From positions 35,210,310-35,274,309 of the forward strand of contig NC_065544.1 in assembly GCF_932294415.1 (NCBI RefSeq): a DNA stretch of 64,000 nt, given 5' to 3'. Shown here in pieces: positions 49,901 through 60,984 of this stretch (positions within the stretch are counted from its first letter, which is position 1; each line of letters starts with the position of its first letter). A program made the position numbers and the translations under genes. This DNA comes from Quercus robur. Lineage: Eukaryota; Streptophyta; Magnoliopsida; Fagales; Fagaceae. The notes beneath the pieces are model-generated. The model did no database searches. It had not been told where the DNA came from and was given only the letters and a program-made list of their open reading frames with translations.

Positions 49901-51713
49901 TTTTTCCATTAATCAACTCAATCTATTCTTTGAATACATTGGGCACAAATATATTGGAACTCTTTCTTGTACTAGTAGCATTAGGATTAGGAAAAGGTTT
50001 AGCTCCAAACATGTTTAGAGCCTTGGGCTCCAACCACCAATAAGAAGATGATATTTGTCTCGTCAAGTGCAATGCACATGACTCACTTAGTTAGTTGGGC
50101 TAAGTGAGTAATATGTATATGTATTTGCATGTGACAGGAATTGACATAATCATCCTATTGGTTGTTGGAGCCCAAGGCTCCAAACATGTTTGGAGCCAAA
50201 CTTTGCCCTTAGGATTACTAATTTGAAATGGTAAAGCAAAACAAATAAGGTATTAAAAAACTAACTTATTCTCAAATCTTACCAATCAAGAAGAGTACAT
50301 GTCATTATGCTTTGGTACTGATGATGATGCATTCTAATTGGTACATGTGACAAATGTGTAATTAGTCAATGAGTGCTAGCTCAAATGACAGTTCTTTTCT
50401 TAATAGTGAGACGAAAGGTAAGGTTGTAGATATGGGACTAATGAGGTGCATGCGTAACTTACCAATAAAACACATGTAGTTAAGATTGAAATCTTGGTAT
50501 GTTGATGCATTGCCTGTTCATGTCAATATTTCCAATATGTAGCTGTAGCATGTATGTGGTTTTAAAGTCTCCTTGTCTGTTGTGTTTCTTAATGTTAGAT
50601 ATGGACAACATGAAAGTAGGATGGCCATTGGCCGATGGCATTTATCCGACCAACATGACCTGATCCAACCCACATCAACACGACCCCCACACTATTAATA
50701 GTTAAAAAATATATGTACTTAAAAGTTGTTAGTTTGATTTTTATTTTTTGTTATTGTTAGACTTAGTTTTGATAAAATTGGAATTTAGGCTTAATTGTGT
50801 AGATTCTAATAATTTATTGAATAATGAGTTTAAATAGTTGAATTAAAACCTTTTTTTTTTGTTGGGTCTGACAAAATGGCTTCAACCTGACAACCCAACT
50901 TGATCCTTGGGTTGGATTAGGGATTTCTCAACTTGAGTAGTTTGGGATGGGTTGAAAAATACCTCAAACCCAACCCAAATCCTACCTGTGTACACCCTAA
51001 AATTTTGATGGATTTGAGGAGAGTTTATTATTCCTTTCAAGTGCAAGTATACCGTTTATTCTTATCTCCGTAAAGAGGTTTATATGGGTTACCTTTTGTT
51101 TTTTTGAGGCGATGGAATCTTGGAAAGAGAACTGTGCCAACCTTACCCCCTTTCTATTCATTGAAGTACTGAATAAGTTTCCTGTGGCATTGATATCTTG
51201 AGATACATTTGAGATATAGGGGGAGCCATTTATGTTTACAGTTCATTTGCAGGTTATGGACAAGCACCTGAGTATTCTGGCAAAGCAGCATTTAGAGACA
51301 CGTTTTGTGAAAATCCATGCTGAAAAAAGTCCATTCTTGGCCGAGAAGCTCAAGATCATTGTTCTTCCAACCCTTGCCCTCATAAAGAATGCCAAAGTTG
51401 ACGACTATGTGGTATGATGGTGGAAAATGCACATACTTTTTACTGAACCCTCATTTATATTCTTATATGATTATTCTGGTCTTGGGGGCTTTCATGACGT
51501 TAGCATTACAATGTCCAATATGATGTGTATCAGGTGGGATTTGATCAGCTTGGTGGGACGGATGAGTTCAGCACAGAGGAACTGGAGGAAAGGTTGGCTA
51601 AATCCCAAGTTATCTCTTTTGAGGGTGAATCATCTCTAAATGCATCTAGATCTGGTTCACAAGCCAGGAGTGTCAGGCAAAGCACAAAGGCAGACTCATC
51701 AGATTCAGAGTAA
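46980..51713 (+). CDS. TXNDC9: Thioredoxin-domain protein, TXNDC9/phosducin-like family
   Basis: Four exons, 46980-47003, 47092-47367, 51253-51411 and 51534-51713, join to 212 residues. Residues 1-75 form a charged alpha-helical, coiled-coil-like region (M-E-H-P-K-V-Q-E, then E-D-K-L-D-E-E-I-S-A-L-D-R-L-D). The motif W-I-S-L-G-H-G-E-Y and a thioredoxin fold (about 80-180) follow, with H-F-Y-R-E-N-W-P-C-K in place of the redox site. Only one cysteine remains there, so a dithiol oxidoreductase role is unlikely. I recognise the plant TXNDC9 homologue, whose relatives assist CCT chaperonin folding of tubulin and actin. The acidic Ser-rich tail ends D-S-S-D-S-E. Exon 2 is unusually GC-rich. Intron 2 is 3.9 kb and holds several transposons. 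The promoter region is duplicated at 31.5-32.7 kb and interrupted by the LTR element 400 bp upstream of the ATG. Confidence 0.92.
47748..47915 (+). mobile_element. tRNA-derived SINE in TXNDC9-like intron 2
   Basis: Box A-like ggttagttaaatcagtaaat and box B-like ggggttttgaatcttgc, then aaaactgattggtgttttgg and gagcggacatgg. Two minus-strand relatives lie at 54882 and 60525. It is diverged and old. Confidence 0.75.
47940..48475 (-). mobile_element. LINE fragment, zf-RVT region, in intron 2
   Basis: On the minus strand, 48300 to 48050 reads about as L-L-L-H-C-E-T-T-Y-A-L-W-N-E-V-F-R-V-F-G-V-Q-W-V, the typical zinc-binding region (zf-RVT) after the RT of plant LINEs. Stops interrupt it. No TSD was found. 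Confidence 0.75.
49845..49863. repeat. Run of 19 guanines in intron 2
   Basis: Nineteen consecutive G on the + strand, the coding strand of the gene, within unremarkable DNA. It could fold as a G-quadruplex, and its length may be uncertain because homopolymers are hard to sequence. Confidence 0.9.
49990..50208. mobile_element. Mutator-like MITE in intron 2
   Basis: 219 bp with about 53-bp inverted ends (left gtttagctccaaacatgttt, right complement of aacatgtttggagccaaact) and a perfect 9-bp duplication, ttaggatta, at 49981-49989 and 50209-50217. Nine bp is the Mutator signature. Confidence 0.88.
50605..51003. mobile_element. Possible MITE in intron 2
   Basis: Contains ccgaccaacatgacctgatc and, inverted, gggttgggtttgag-like ends near 50900-51003 with 'acaccctaa' at the margin. 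A related piece (gggttgggttgggttgga, then acacccctaa) lies at about 32749-32868. The borders are not defined. Confidence 0.4.
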
Positions 51714-51895
51714 GCCTTTGTTGCTGCAGATTGTGATCTAATTTTAGTCATTTGGATCACCACCCTTATTTTATCTTAATAGAGATGAATATTTGATGGC
51801 TACCATAAGGAGTGGCCTGATGTTTTGGAGTTTTGTGTAATCAAAATTTTAGATGTAACCCTACTGTATGTAAAGTTCATGCTATCTTCTTGAAA

Positions 51896-52560
51896 TTATC
51901 CTTTGGTATTGGAGTGGTATCAGTCCTTGTACTCATGCAATTTCGTAATCTTTTGAAAAAGATGTCTTCCTTATTAGTGAAGTTTTGAAGTTATCTTGTA
52001 GGTTCCAATTCGTACACTTTACTGTTATGATTTTCTAAATCTAATAGTATATAGATTACTATGTTATTTAATTTTAAATAACATGACAATCTATACCTCC
52101 TAAGATTTGTAAAAATTAATCTAAACAATGAAATTGATTGATTTCAGAGGATCTCTTTTGTCAGTTGGGTACTCCTCTCATTAAAGACCTAGTAGCAAGG
52201 CACATAGTTTGGACCTGTCAATCTCATCAAAGCCACAAGCCAACATTCAATATCTTATTTTATTTTAATGATAAATAACATTGCATAAACTTGCTGATCC
52301 ATACGGACCATACCTTCAATACTTGTAATTCTTCATGAAGTGTAATATTTATAATGAAAAAAACGTAGTTTTCTACCGTGGGATTTCTTTCTATTCAGTC
52401 TTCCCCGTAAAATTAGTCCCACATTTATTATTAAAGAGAAAAATGTAAACCATACATTTATTATAAAATTTACCATTCTTTCCAATTATCTTTGATTGTT
52501 GAGCTGTCAAGTCATTCGTAGTTTACATGACAATGTCGGATTAATAATCTCCCACTTAGG
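51896..52560. repeat. 3'-flank module, relic copy after the TXNDC9-like gene
   Basis: Similar to the DNA following each small acidic-protein gene (54650-55490 and 57310-57770): attggagtggtat, agtttgaagt-like, 'gcacatagtttgg', acccacattta and gtttacatgacaat occur in the same order. No coding part precedes it, so it looks like what remains of a deleted array member. Confidence 0.6.
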
Positions 52561-52669
52561 TTAAAAAAATCAACAAATTACTTTTTTTTTTTTTTTTTTT
52601 GGAGAAGGAAGAAATTACTTAAAATAATTGGGTTATTTATTTATTTATTTATTTCTTGGGGTAAATCCA

Positions 52670-53170
52670 GATAACATTAAGGAGCAGAATCAACAACAAT
52701 AGAATTTAGATGACTACGCTTCTCATAATACAAACCTACATTGTTTTAAAATAAAAGCAAACATAAGTTCACAGGGAGGATTATCAAAATACATAATATC
52801 CTAATCTAGAGTTGAACCTTTTTTGGCCAAAGCATCAGCACACTTATTTGCTTCATGGAAGTAGTGACTCATCTTCACTTGAGGAATTTGGCTAATGAGG
52901 ATCTTGCAATCCAAGGTATGAGAAGCATGATGTAAATTACTACTATATTTCTCAATTATTCAACCAAACACAGTTTTAGCATCTATTTCAAGTTTCATTG
53001 CACCAAGATTCAATTTTTCCACATTATTAACCCTTCCCTTAGAGCCTATAGCTCTGTATCAACACTGGTAAAGACCCCCAATAGAACGAGTGAAGCCTTT
53101 TATTCAACTTAACCTAGCCAATTTCAGGTTTATCTCAATTGACCTTTAAAATTATGACCTGCTTCCTTTT
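52670..53170 (-). mobile_element. LINE fragment, RNase H end
   Basis: On the minus strand around 52870-52810 the translation reads F-H-E-A-N-K-C-A-D-A-L-A-K-K-G-S-T-L-D, the conserved end of the RNase H domain of plant LINEs. The upstream part is broken by stops. Confidence 0.8.
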
Positions 53171-53239
53171 AACCAGTTCAGTTCGAGAGGCACAGTACAT
53201 AAATCACTAGCCACAGCCCAAAACCTCCCTGTATAATGA

Positions 53240-54140
53240 ATACAATTGAAATGAGAATGGGGTTGTTAATTTATAATGATACTTGCTTTTTTTTTTTTTT
53301 TGGTAATTAAGTAGTGATATTTGTTTCTTATTGTGTAAGAACAGAGATAAGAAATGAAAAATACCTTATTCCAGTACCCGCAAGAAGTTTCTACCTAGAA
53401 CAACTACTCAACTACATTTTACAACACGTGCAAACAAAAATCAGCTACACAAAAATACATTCACTTATCTAAAACCAAATAATGATAATAATAATAATAA
53501 AAAATAGTGAAAGTGTAAAATTGTGAGTAAATTGATAAAATAATTAAGGGTTTTATTAATGTATGCTCTTAGGACATATATTAGTAAACTATTTTAGGAA
53601 ATTTTTTATGGAAAAATGAAAAAGTGATTAATTGTCTTGACAGTTTTTTCAATTTCTCATGAAAACTTTTTAAAAATGATGGTTAATGTATGCTCTTAAG
53701 GCATATATTAATCGAATCCAAATATTAAAATGAGGTCAATCAAAAGTTAAAATTGTTCCATTATATATATATATATATATATATAAAAGTGATTTCCTAT
53801 CCATAAAGAATAAAGGCAAGCTAAATACAGCAATAAGAAAGTAATAATCAACAAAGAAGTCGACAAATCACATAAATTTAAGTTAAAAATAATAATAACC
53901 AAAAATTCAGCAGTGATTATTATTCATTTTAAATTCTTTCTTCTAGAGTTATTATAAAACACATATCTGTACTATCAAATTATCTATCTCACATCATTAA
54001 ACACAATCCGAAGTTCCCAACTAATCCAATAACTATTAAATAGAGTTATGTTAGGACTGTGTTTATTGTAAATCTACTTGTATTTTCTAGTTTCTTTACC
54101 AAAAAAATAAAATTTTATAAGAAGTCTTGGTACTTTGGGA
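53240..54140. repeat. 5'-flank module of the small-protein array, copy 1
   Basis: Shares aaatgagaatgg, ttccagtacccgcaagaag, tacctagaacaact and 'catctaaaacc' in order with 62838-63680. Its last part (tgtgtttattgtaaatctac) is shared with 56690 and 63520. It lies upstream of the gene at 54315. Confidence 0.8.
53556..53712. mobile_element. MITE, about 157 bp
   Basis: The left end ttaatgtatgctcttaggac pairs with the right end (tgctcttaaggcatatatt). It resembles the element at 22294-22481 in the phrase 'gctcttagg' and the run of A/T inside, so it may be the same superfamily. Confidence 0.6.
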
Positions 54141-54240
54141 GAATATGGAAATCCTATCAATAAGATACGGAGCATATAGAGACGTAAAAAAATAGATGTG
54201 TTTTACCTTTGCAGATAATTACCTTGAGTCCTTCACTTTC

Positions 54241-54246
54241 TATAAA
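54241..54246 (+). promoter_or_regulatory. TATA box of the first small acidic-protein gene
   Basis: TATAAA lies 74 bases upstream of the ATG at 54315. Confidence 0.6.
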
Positions 54247-54314
54247 CTATTAAACTATACTCCTCACTCTCATTCCTCACTTTCACTCTCTTCGGATTCA
54301 CACACCACACAAAG

Positions 54315-54599
54315 ATGCCGAGTCCACGCATTCTCGTTCTCTCATTCATGGCTCTGCTCCTCTTCTCCTCACTCTCTCGAACCCTCTCCAAACCCAGCGA
54401 AGTTGATGAAGACCTGTCATCCCTCGAAAAACTGGAGAGCAAAAGCGAACACACCCTCACTTCTGCTCCGGATCATATCAAAGACGAGCTTTATGAGGAG
54501 GAGGAGGAGGAGGATGACGAAGAGTTCATGGAACATCCCCGTGCCGATCCCCATGAATGGGACTACCAGGATCCGTACAGGCATAGTCCTCCTTGGTGA
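54315..54599 (+). CDS. Small secreted acidic protein, 94 residues (array member 1)
   Basis: A single exon. A basic start (M-P-S-P-R) and a hydrophobic core (I-L-V-L-S-F-M-A-L-L-L-F) make a signal peptide, cleaved probably near residues 24-28. The rest is strongly acidic, with nine Glu/Asp in a row around residues 60-69. It ends in H-E-W-D-Y-Q-D-P-Y-R-H-S-P-P-W. I do not recognise the gene. The Asp-Tyr-x-Asp-Pro motif after acidic residues is the kind of context favoured by plant tyrosylprotein sulfotransferase and recalls PSY/RGF-type peptide precursors; that is inference. Reasons to think it real: a TATA box, a start context shared with the paralogue at 56975, and conservation of the signal peptide and the acidic region. 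Alternative: an unrelated small secreted protein. Confidence 0.75.
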   Translation: MPSPRILVLSFMALLLFSSLSRTLSKPSEVDEDLSSLEKLESKSEHTLTSAPDHIKDELYEEEEEEDDEEFMEHPRADPHEWDYQDPYRHSPPW

Positions 54600-54881
54600 A
54601 GTTTATGTAGTAGTAGTGTAGTCAAAGTTACTGTTAAATTATATCCCTTGGACGATATTGGAGTGGTATTAATAATACAGTATGTAATTTATTAGTAGAG
54701 TTTCGAAGTTATATTGTGGGTACAGCGATTTTGTGTTTGCTATTTATTCAATGTTGGGACGTTTGATGTTGTTGATGTTATTTTAGTTCTTATTGCAACG
54801 CATATAGTAGTTTGGACCTTTCAATCTCATTATAAAGCCATATAAAAGCTGATTCATACATTTAATACTTAGTTTTTTTTT

Positions 54882-55036
54882 TTTTTAGAGAATTTCAACT
54901 TATGGCGTCCGCTTCTGATAATAGTTCTTTATCATTAGACCAAGATACCAATCAGTTTTTGGTGTAGGTGGGGATTGAATCCCAGATCTTTTATACAACC
55001 ATCAGAAACTTTACCAATTGAGCTAACTGAAACCCA
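54882..55036 (-). mobile_element. tRNA-derived SINE, minus strand
   Basis: The complement carries box A- and box B-like parts (ggttaactcagtt-like; here read as attgagctaactg and ggattgaatccc) and caccaaaaactgattgg. Same family as 47748-47915. It lies in the 3' flank of the first small gene. Confidence 0.75.
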
Positions 55037-56014
55037 CAAATACTTAGTTATTAATTCATCTATTCTTATATAATTCAATGGTTGGGATAATTTCAACCCT
55101 AAACATATATTGAAACATAATTGAATTACAAGATTTTTGGCCATACTTTTAATACTTTGCATATTTATTTGGGAATAGTATTCTAATGTTGACTTCTATT
55201 AAGTCTTTCAATACCTCCCCCCCCCACCAAAAAAAAGTGTCTTTCAATAGAAATTCAATACCTTCTCATAAAAAAAAAAAAAGGTCTTTCAATAGAAAGT
55301 CTTTCTCATAAAACTGAATCCATAGTTCATATATGCTAATCACATTTTTCTTTCATCTTTGAGATGTTTTGACTTTTGAGATGTAAAGTCATTGTTAGTT
55401 TACATGAGTCAGACAATTGAGGAGTGATCACTTCCTTGAGTCACATGACAATTGGGGAGTAATCACTTCCTTAAGTTAATTGGGCTTAGAAACTAGTAAT
55501 TAATTGAGTAGCATATATTTTTTAAAATATATTTATTGTTTATTATGCCATGGTTTAACTAATATCTTAGGAAATATGTTTGTCAAAATAAAATGCGTTT
55601 TTTTATTTTTAGTTTAAAATAATTTTATAAGTTTAAATGTTACTATTTTCGCTAAAGAGCTTTTTCTCGTACATGATTATCCATCTTCTTTGCCCTCCTA
55701 ATTCTGCATTTTCTATTTTTTTTTTTTTTCAATTACAAAGATTGTGGAGGAACAAATTTTGCTCTTTTTTTGCCTTTTTCCTTTATTTTTTTATTTATTT
55801 ATTTTTTCCAATCACAAGATTGTGGAAGAACAAAAGTAATTTCAACTATTAGTTTTTCGGAAAGTGTGAGAGAGAGATTGATGATAGATTATGCCAATGG
55901 TTTACTGTTTTACACTTTGGGGTCTGTTATTCACCAACTAGTTTGGTGTTTATCTTATATAAACATAGTTTAAATTCAAAACAATTATATGAGCCCCTAA
56001 AAAATTTGTCCCCT

Positions 56015-56584
56015 CTCAAAACCATCTTGCTATTCCGGCACATGCAGAGCCTAGGCAGTCGTACGTGGAGGCCACCCTTGGGTCTGTTTACAAATTAAAT
56101 TTTGACGCCACTGTATTTATACAGATAGGTGCATCAAGTTGTGGTGCAGTGGTTCGAAATGAGATGGGGTTAAGTGATTTCTGCTCTATCGGCTAAGGGA
56201 CCTCCAGTAATGGATAGCAAGGAGGCAGAGGCATTGGCATGTCGGAAAGCAATAGAGTTTGTGGTAGATGTAGGTTTCTTAAAGATTATTCTTGAGGGAG
56301 ACAATGTAAATGTTATGAAAGCAATTTCATTCCCATCTATCAATCTGTCTTGGTTGGATCTGATATATGAAGAAATTCGATGTTTAGCTGCAGGCCTTAG
56401 GATCTTCTTTGCTAGTTGTGTTCCTTGTGGTGCAAACTATGTAATCCATTTTTTGGCTTGCTATGCTTGCCAAATATATGATGATATATGGCTGGAAGAA
56501 TGATCACCACCACCTGCCTTAGAGGCATTGTATTTGGATTCTAGTTTTTTAAATATTGAATGAATGATGTTTGTTTTTGGCTTT
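56015..56584 (+). mobile_element. 5'-truncated LINE, RNase H domain
   Basis: The translation includes E-A-E-A-L-A-C-R-K-A-I-E-F-V-V-D and I-I-L-E-G-D-N, typical of the RNase H-like domain of plant LINEs. A duplication of about 16 bp (aaaaaatttgtcccct) flanks it at about 55999-56014 and 56587-56602. It separates the two small acidic-protein genes. It is interrupted by frameshifts. Confidence 0.85.
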
Positions 56585-56974
56585 AAAAAAAATTTGTCCC
56601 CTGACTGGATTTTATTTATTTTTTGAATATTAAATAGAGAAACCTAAAATTTTTAAATTTTAAATTCAAAAAAAGAAGTTATTAACTGTGTTTATTATAA
56701 ATCTACATGCATTTTTAGATTAAAAAAATTGTATCAATAGATAATTACATGATATAAAGAAGTAATTCATAAAAATTTATTTAAAAATTTGAAATCTTAT
56801 CCATTTGTCAATGGTCAGTGGTGACAGATCAAATTTCCTACTACTTGGCCAATTATTAAGTAAAGGATAAGAGAGAAGACGTGTAACTAACAGTGCAAAC
56901 AAACCCTAATTCTCATTCATCACTTTCATTCTCTTCGGACTCACGCAAACTTCCACACAATAGACAATACAAAG

Positions 56975-57235
56975 ATGCCGAGTAGACGCGTTCTCTTCCT
57001 TGTTCTCTCACTCACCGCTCTGATCCTCTTCCTCTCCTCGCTCTCTCTAACCTTCTCCAATCCTATCGAAAATGAAGACCCCTTCTTCCTCCAAGAAATG
57101 AGGAACGAAATCAAACCCGATATCATCAATGAATGGCCGATCGATGAAGAAGAAGAAGAAGAAGATAATGATGATAACGACGACCAATTCGATTACTATA
57201 ACAATCGTTTTGCCGTGCCTGACGAATGGAAGTAG
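56975..57235 (+). CDS. Small secreted acidic protein, 86 residues (array member 2)
   Basis: A single exon, paralogous to the gene at 54315: both start M-P-S, have a basic residue and a Leu/Ser-rich signal peptide ending near T-F-S-N-P or T-L-S-K-P, and share the sequence around the ATG (caaagatgccgagt). The mature part has an acidic block (E-E-E-E-E-E-D-N-D-D-N-D-D) followed by Q-F-D-Y-Y-N-N-R-F-A-V-P-D-E-W-K. The C-terminal Asp-Tyr is kept, but the residues after it differ from member 1. No TATA box is obvious. I do not recognise the gene; the function is unknown. Confidence 0.75.
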   Translation: MPSRRVLFLVLSLTALILFLSSLSLTFSNPIENEDPFFLQEMRNEIKPDIINEWPIDEEEEEEDNDDNDDQFDYYNNRFAVPDEWK

Positions 57236-57309
57236 CATGATCTGATCAGCGCAAAGACAGACTCACTCACTGGTAAAGTTTGTTTATGTAATCAAAAGTT
57301 TATGCTTAA

Positions 57310-57830
57310 TTTGAATGGTTTTGAAGTGATATTATAAAATGAGTTTCTTATAATATATTAATATTGTCATACTTAACAGCAATTTTGATTTTGATTTTGA
57401 TTTTGGAATCTCTGAGGTTATTAAATTTAAGGTTTTTAATATCATTAAACATCTTGTTGCAATGCACATAGTTTGGGATCTGTCAATATCATTGAAGGTT
57501 TTAATATCTTCGTTAAATGTAATTCTTATTGAGGAATAGTATTCTGATGTGGGATTTCTGTTAAGGATTTTTTTTTTCCTGAGAATCCTGTTATGTCTTC
57601 CTTATAAAACTAGACCCACATTATAAAAGAGAAAGATGTTAATCACATTTTTCTTATAAAGTTTACCATATTCTTCCCATTTATCTTTCATCTTTGAGAT
57701 TGTCATGTTTAGTTTACAAGACAATTGAGGAGTAACGTCTCCCTTAAGGTAAAACTTCAAGAAGTAATTGTGCTTACAAACTAATAAATTGATAAACTGA
57801 GTAACATATTTTATTATTTATATATGATAT
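57310..57830. repeat. 3'-flank module, copy after array member 2
   Basis: Matches the 3' flank of member 1 and the relic at 51896-52560 (gcacatagtttggg, acccacattataaaagag, gtttacaagacaattgagga). Confidence 0.7.
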
Positions 57831-59372
57831 ATGGTTCAACCATCAAACCTTGATTCAACTATAAAAATCGCGAATAACTTTCCTTTTAGGTTCTTTGTTT
57901 AATAAAGTTTTTATATATTGGAAATCCATGCAAGTTGAAAGTATAATGCTCTTATTTGCAGATTTGGAAGTGCAATACTCTTGCTTGCTGTGGGTGGATA
58001 TATACTACCAAAGAAACCATTGGGTGAGCCTTGAAGGAGTCAAAATATGTTTCAATTTTTATTTTTATTTTTGTAAATAAATTAGCATAACTTTTTATAA
58101 TGAGGAGTCCCTTTTGTAGGATTGAATGAGACTTGTAATTAGGTGTCCTACTAAAAATCTATTAATTCCCAATAATTAGGTGTTCTACTAAAAATCTATT
58201 AATCCCCAATAAATGGTTTCATTTCTTCCTTATATAGGCCATATTAAATTCTTTTTTGTCAGGTGTTTTGGATTTGAACTACGAGTTTTAGTTGACCAGA
58301 CTTTATGGCTTATCAATTATAGACATATCAAAGTGGATCATGCCAATGGTGATTGAACAGCATAATTTCTAGACGAGATTAAAAAAAAAAAAATTTGGTC
58401 TAGATATAAGATCTTAATAATTCCAGTCTAATATTAATTCTTTTCCATGTTCTTTCAATTTGTGCTGCCAAATTTGTTTGAGTTAGAACTTAGAAGCCTT
58501 CAAACATGCCTGCTAAACTTGTTCATGAAGAGACTTTTAAAGTTTCATTTAAGGAAATAAAAAGAAAAGGTTTTTTATTTTTATTATATATATATATATA
58601 TATTTAAACAAATTAATACAAGTTGATAGTTGCATTAGAACTGATTAAAATAAATAAATAAATAAATGTCTGATAGATATACTTCTTTTTGAAGGAAGAG
58701 GGTTAAGTTGGATACTTGGTACTAGACCTTTTTGTTTTGTTTTCTTTTTTTCAAAATTATTCTTATACTCGTTTTTTTAGTCATATACTTTAATTTTTTA
58801 TACGATTTTGACAGAAATGTTGAAGGTTAAAGACTTAATATATAATTCAATAAAAAAAAAAAATTAGAACACCAGATTACCTTGATTATCTTAATATAAA
58901 TCACAATACTAAAAGAAAAATTCTTACATCCTTGATATAAATCACAATACTAAAATAAAAATTCTTACAGTTTTAAAGAAAAATTCATTCATATGGATAT
59001 GACCAAAATGGTCAAACCAACAACATCACAGTATGTGCATTGTGATCCTAACTTTTTCAGCTAGATGCATTTTCTGCTGTTTCAATAAAAATACAATCCC
59101 TAACTTTTCTAGGCTAACTTCACTTTGGTTATAAATTTCCTTCAATATCTCAATAATTTTCTTTATAAAAAATTTGTAATTTTCTATTTTATAGATAAAA
59201 TAGAAAGAAATAAGAGTCGTATAGTGATTGATCTAATTATATATGTTTCATATTAATTGTATGACATAGTAATTGATATAGATATGTTTGTTTCATATCT
59301 ACTTAAGAATGTAAATATTGTTTTGATAAAATAAAAATGCACATATTCTTATCATGAGTCTCAATTCCATTG

Positions 59373-59416
<44 letters not shown>

Positions 59417-59960
59417 CTTTCATATAGTTTAAACTTCTTAGAAAATTTTTTTGATAGAATAAAAGACAAATTTTCTTTTACTAATTCAAAAGTTCTAATA
59501 ATTTTAAAATAAAATACCTATGAAATCATAATTACCAAATTTTTTAATATGTTACTGTTTTCATTTTGAAGAGTTCGGGCATTTTCTCTTGAATTTTTTT
59601 TCATACATAATGAATAATTCATTCAAAAAGAGTGTGTGAGAGACTAAAAAATTAACTATAGATTTTTCCAACTATGATTTGGTATTTTGGTTCATCCATA
59701 TTCTAATAGGATAATACTATGTACCAAAATCTCAACAAAAAAAAAAAAAAAAACTAAACTAAACTAAAAGGTATATTTAATTTGAATAATCATACCCCAG
59801 GTAATTTAAAATGACAATACAATGAAAGATTAACTTACCATTTACCAACTGATGAAAGAACCATGCATGAAAGTGAACCGGAAAAATTACACTGATTTCC
59901 CCCTCGTTGTTTTTTGTTATTACACTTAAATTTCTCAAAATGTAAATTATTTACACTGAC
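57831..59960. other. AT-rich intergenic DNA with microsatellites and poly-T
   Basis: Contains (TA)n at about 58588-58602, an (AAAT)n stretch near 58650, and 34 consecutive T at 59376-59409. No gene or intact transposon was recognised. Confidence 0.5.
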
Positions 59961-60265
59961 ATAACTAAAAAAAGGTTTATTAAAAACTCTGAAAAAAAGG
60001 TTTTAAAAAAAATCTTGATTTTCCTTTTAAAAGGGGCATGGATGACATTTTAAGTAGAGGGTAAAATAGGAAATTTAAGATTTGTTTAAGCCATTTTTTA
60101 GTCATCACCTCCTCTAAATAACTAAAAAAAGGTTTATTAAAAACTCTGGAAAAAAGGTTTTAAAAAAAATCTTGATTTTCCTTTTAAAAGGGGCATGGAT
60201 GACATTTTAAGTAGAGGGTAAAATAGGAAATTTAAGATTTGTTTAAGCCATTTTTTAGTCATCTA
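59961..60265. repeat. Near-identical tandem duplication, unit 157 bp
   Basis: ataactaaaaaaaggttta begins the copies at 59961 and 60118. One difference was seen by eye (actctgaaaaa against actctggaaaa). It contains ttaaaaggggcatggatgac. The near identity suggests a recent event. Confidence 0.9.
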
Positions 60266-60524
60266 GTGAAGGTTCGTATAAATAGTTTGAATTTTATGGG
60301 AGGTGAATGTCTTATTTCAAACTAGAAGAGAGGTGAGTGTAATAACAGAAAATCTCAAGGAATATTAATGCAGTTTTCTCAAGTGAACCTTGCAACCATA
60401 ATTGTCAAGTCTTTTGCTGTCTTATAAGAACTTGAATTGTCACAACATTTTAAAACTGTAATTGACCGGATGACTAAATTGACTATGTAAATTGTTAAAA
60501 CTTAATTTTATTATAGATATGATA

Positions 60525-60681
60525 AAATTTTAATTTATAGCGTTTACTCCATGATGATTGCTCTTTATTATTAGGCCAAATGTCAAGACACTAATTGATT
60601 TTTGGTATAGGTAGAGTTTGATCTCTAAATTTCTTATTCGATAGAAATAGACTTTACCAATTGAGTTAACTGAGGCCTGCT
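60525..60681 (-). mobile_element. tRNA-derived SINE, minus strand, diverged copy
   Basis: Same order of motifs as 54882-55036 (caattgagttaactgagg, tgatttttggtataggta, actccatgatgattg), more diverged. Confidence 0.7.
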
Positions 60682-60984
60682 TAATTGTTAAAATTAATGA
60701 CCTAAAATGACAAAATTTAATTTCAGTGAATTAAAATGACAATTCACCAAACTTGCAATGTGAATAGTATTCTTATATCAAAAGAATGATTAATAGCTTT
60801 GGCCCAAGCGTCCAACCACTAGGCAAGTTAGTCAATCATCTAAAGCCTCCAAGTGAATGATGGTCCCCAAATTTTGACCAATAGAGCCCAAGATATTAGT
60901 CAATAGATAGAAAATAAAAGTTTTATCAAAAATTAAAAAAATGTTAAAACTTTTACAAATTTTACTATATAAAGCGTAAGGGCT

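Noticed and set aside
56174-56503. Frame of 109 codons as a host gene
   Set aside because: It is the RNase H domain of a truncated LINE bounded by target-site duplications.
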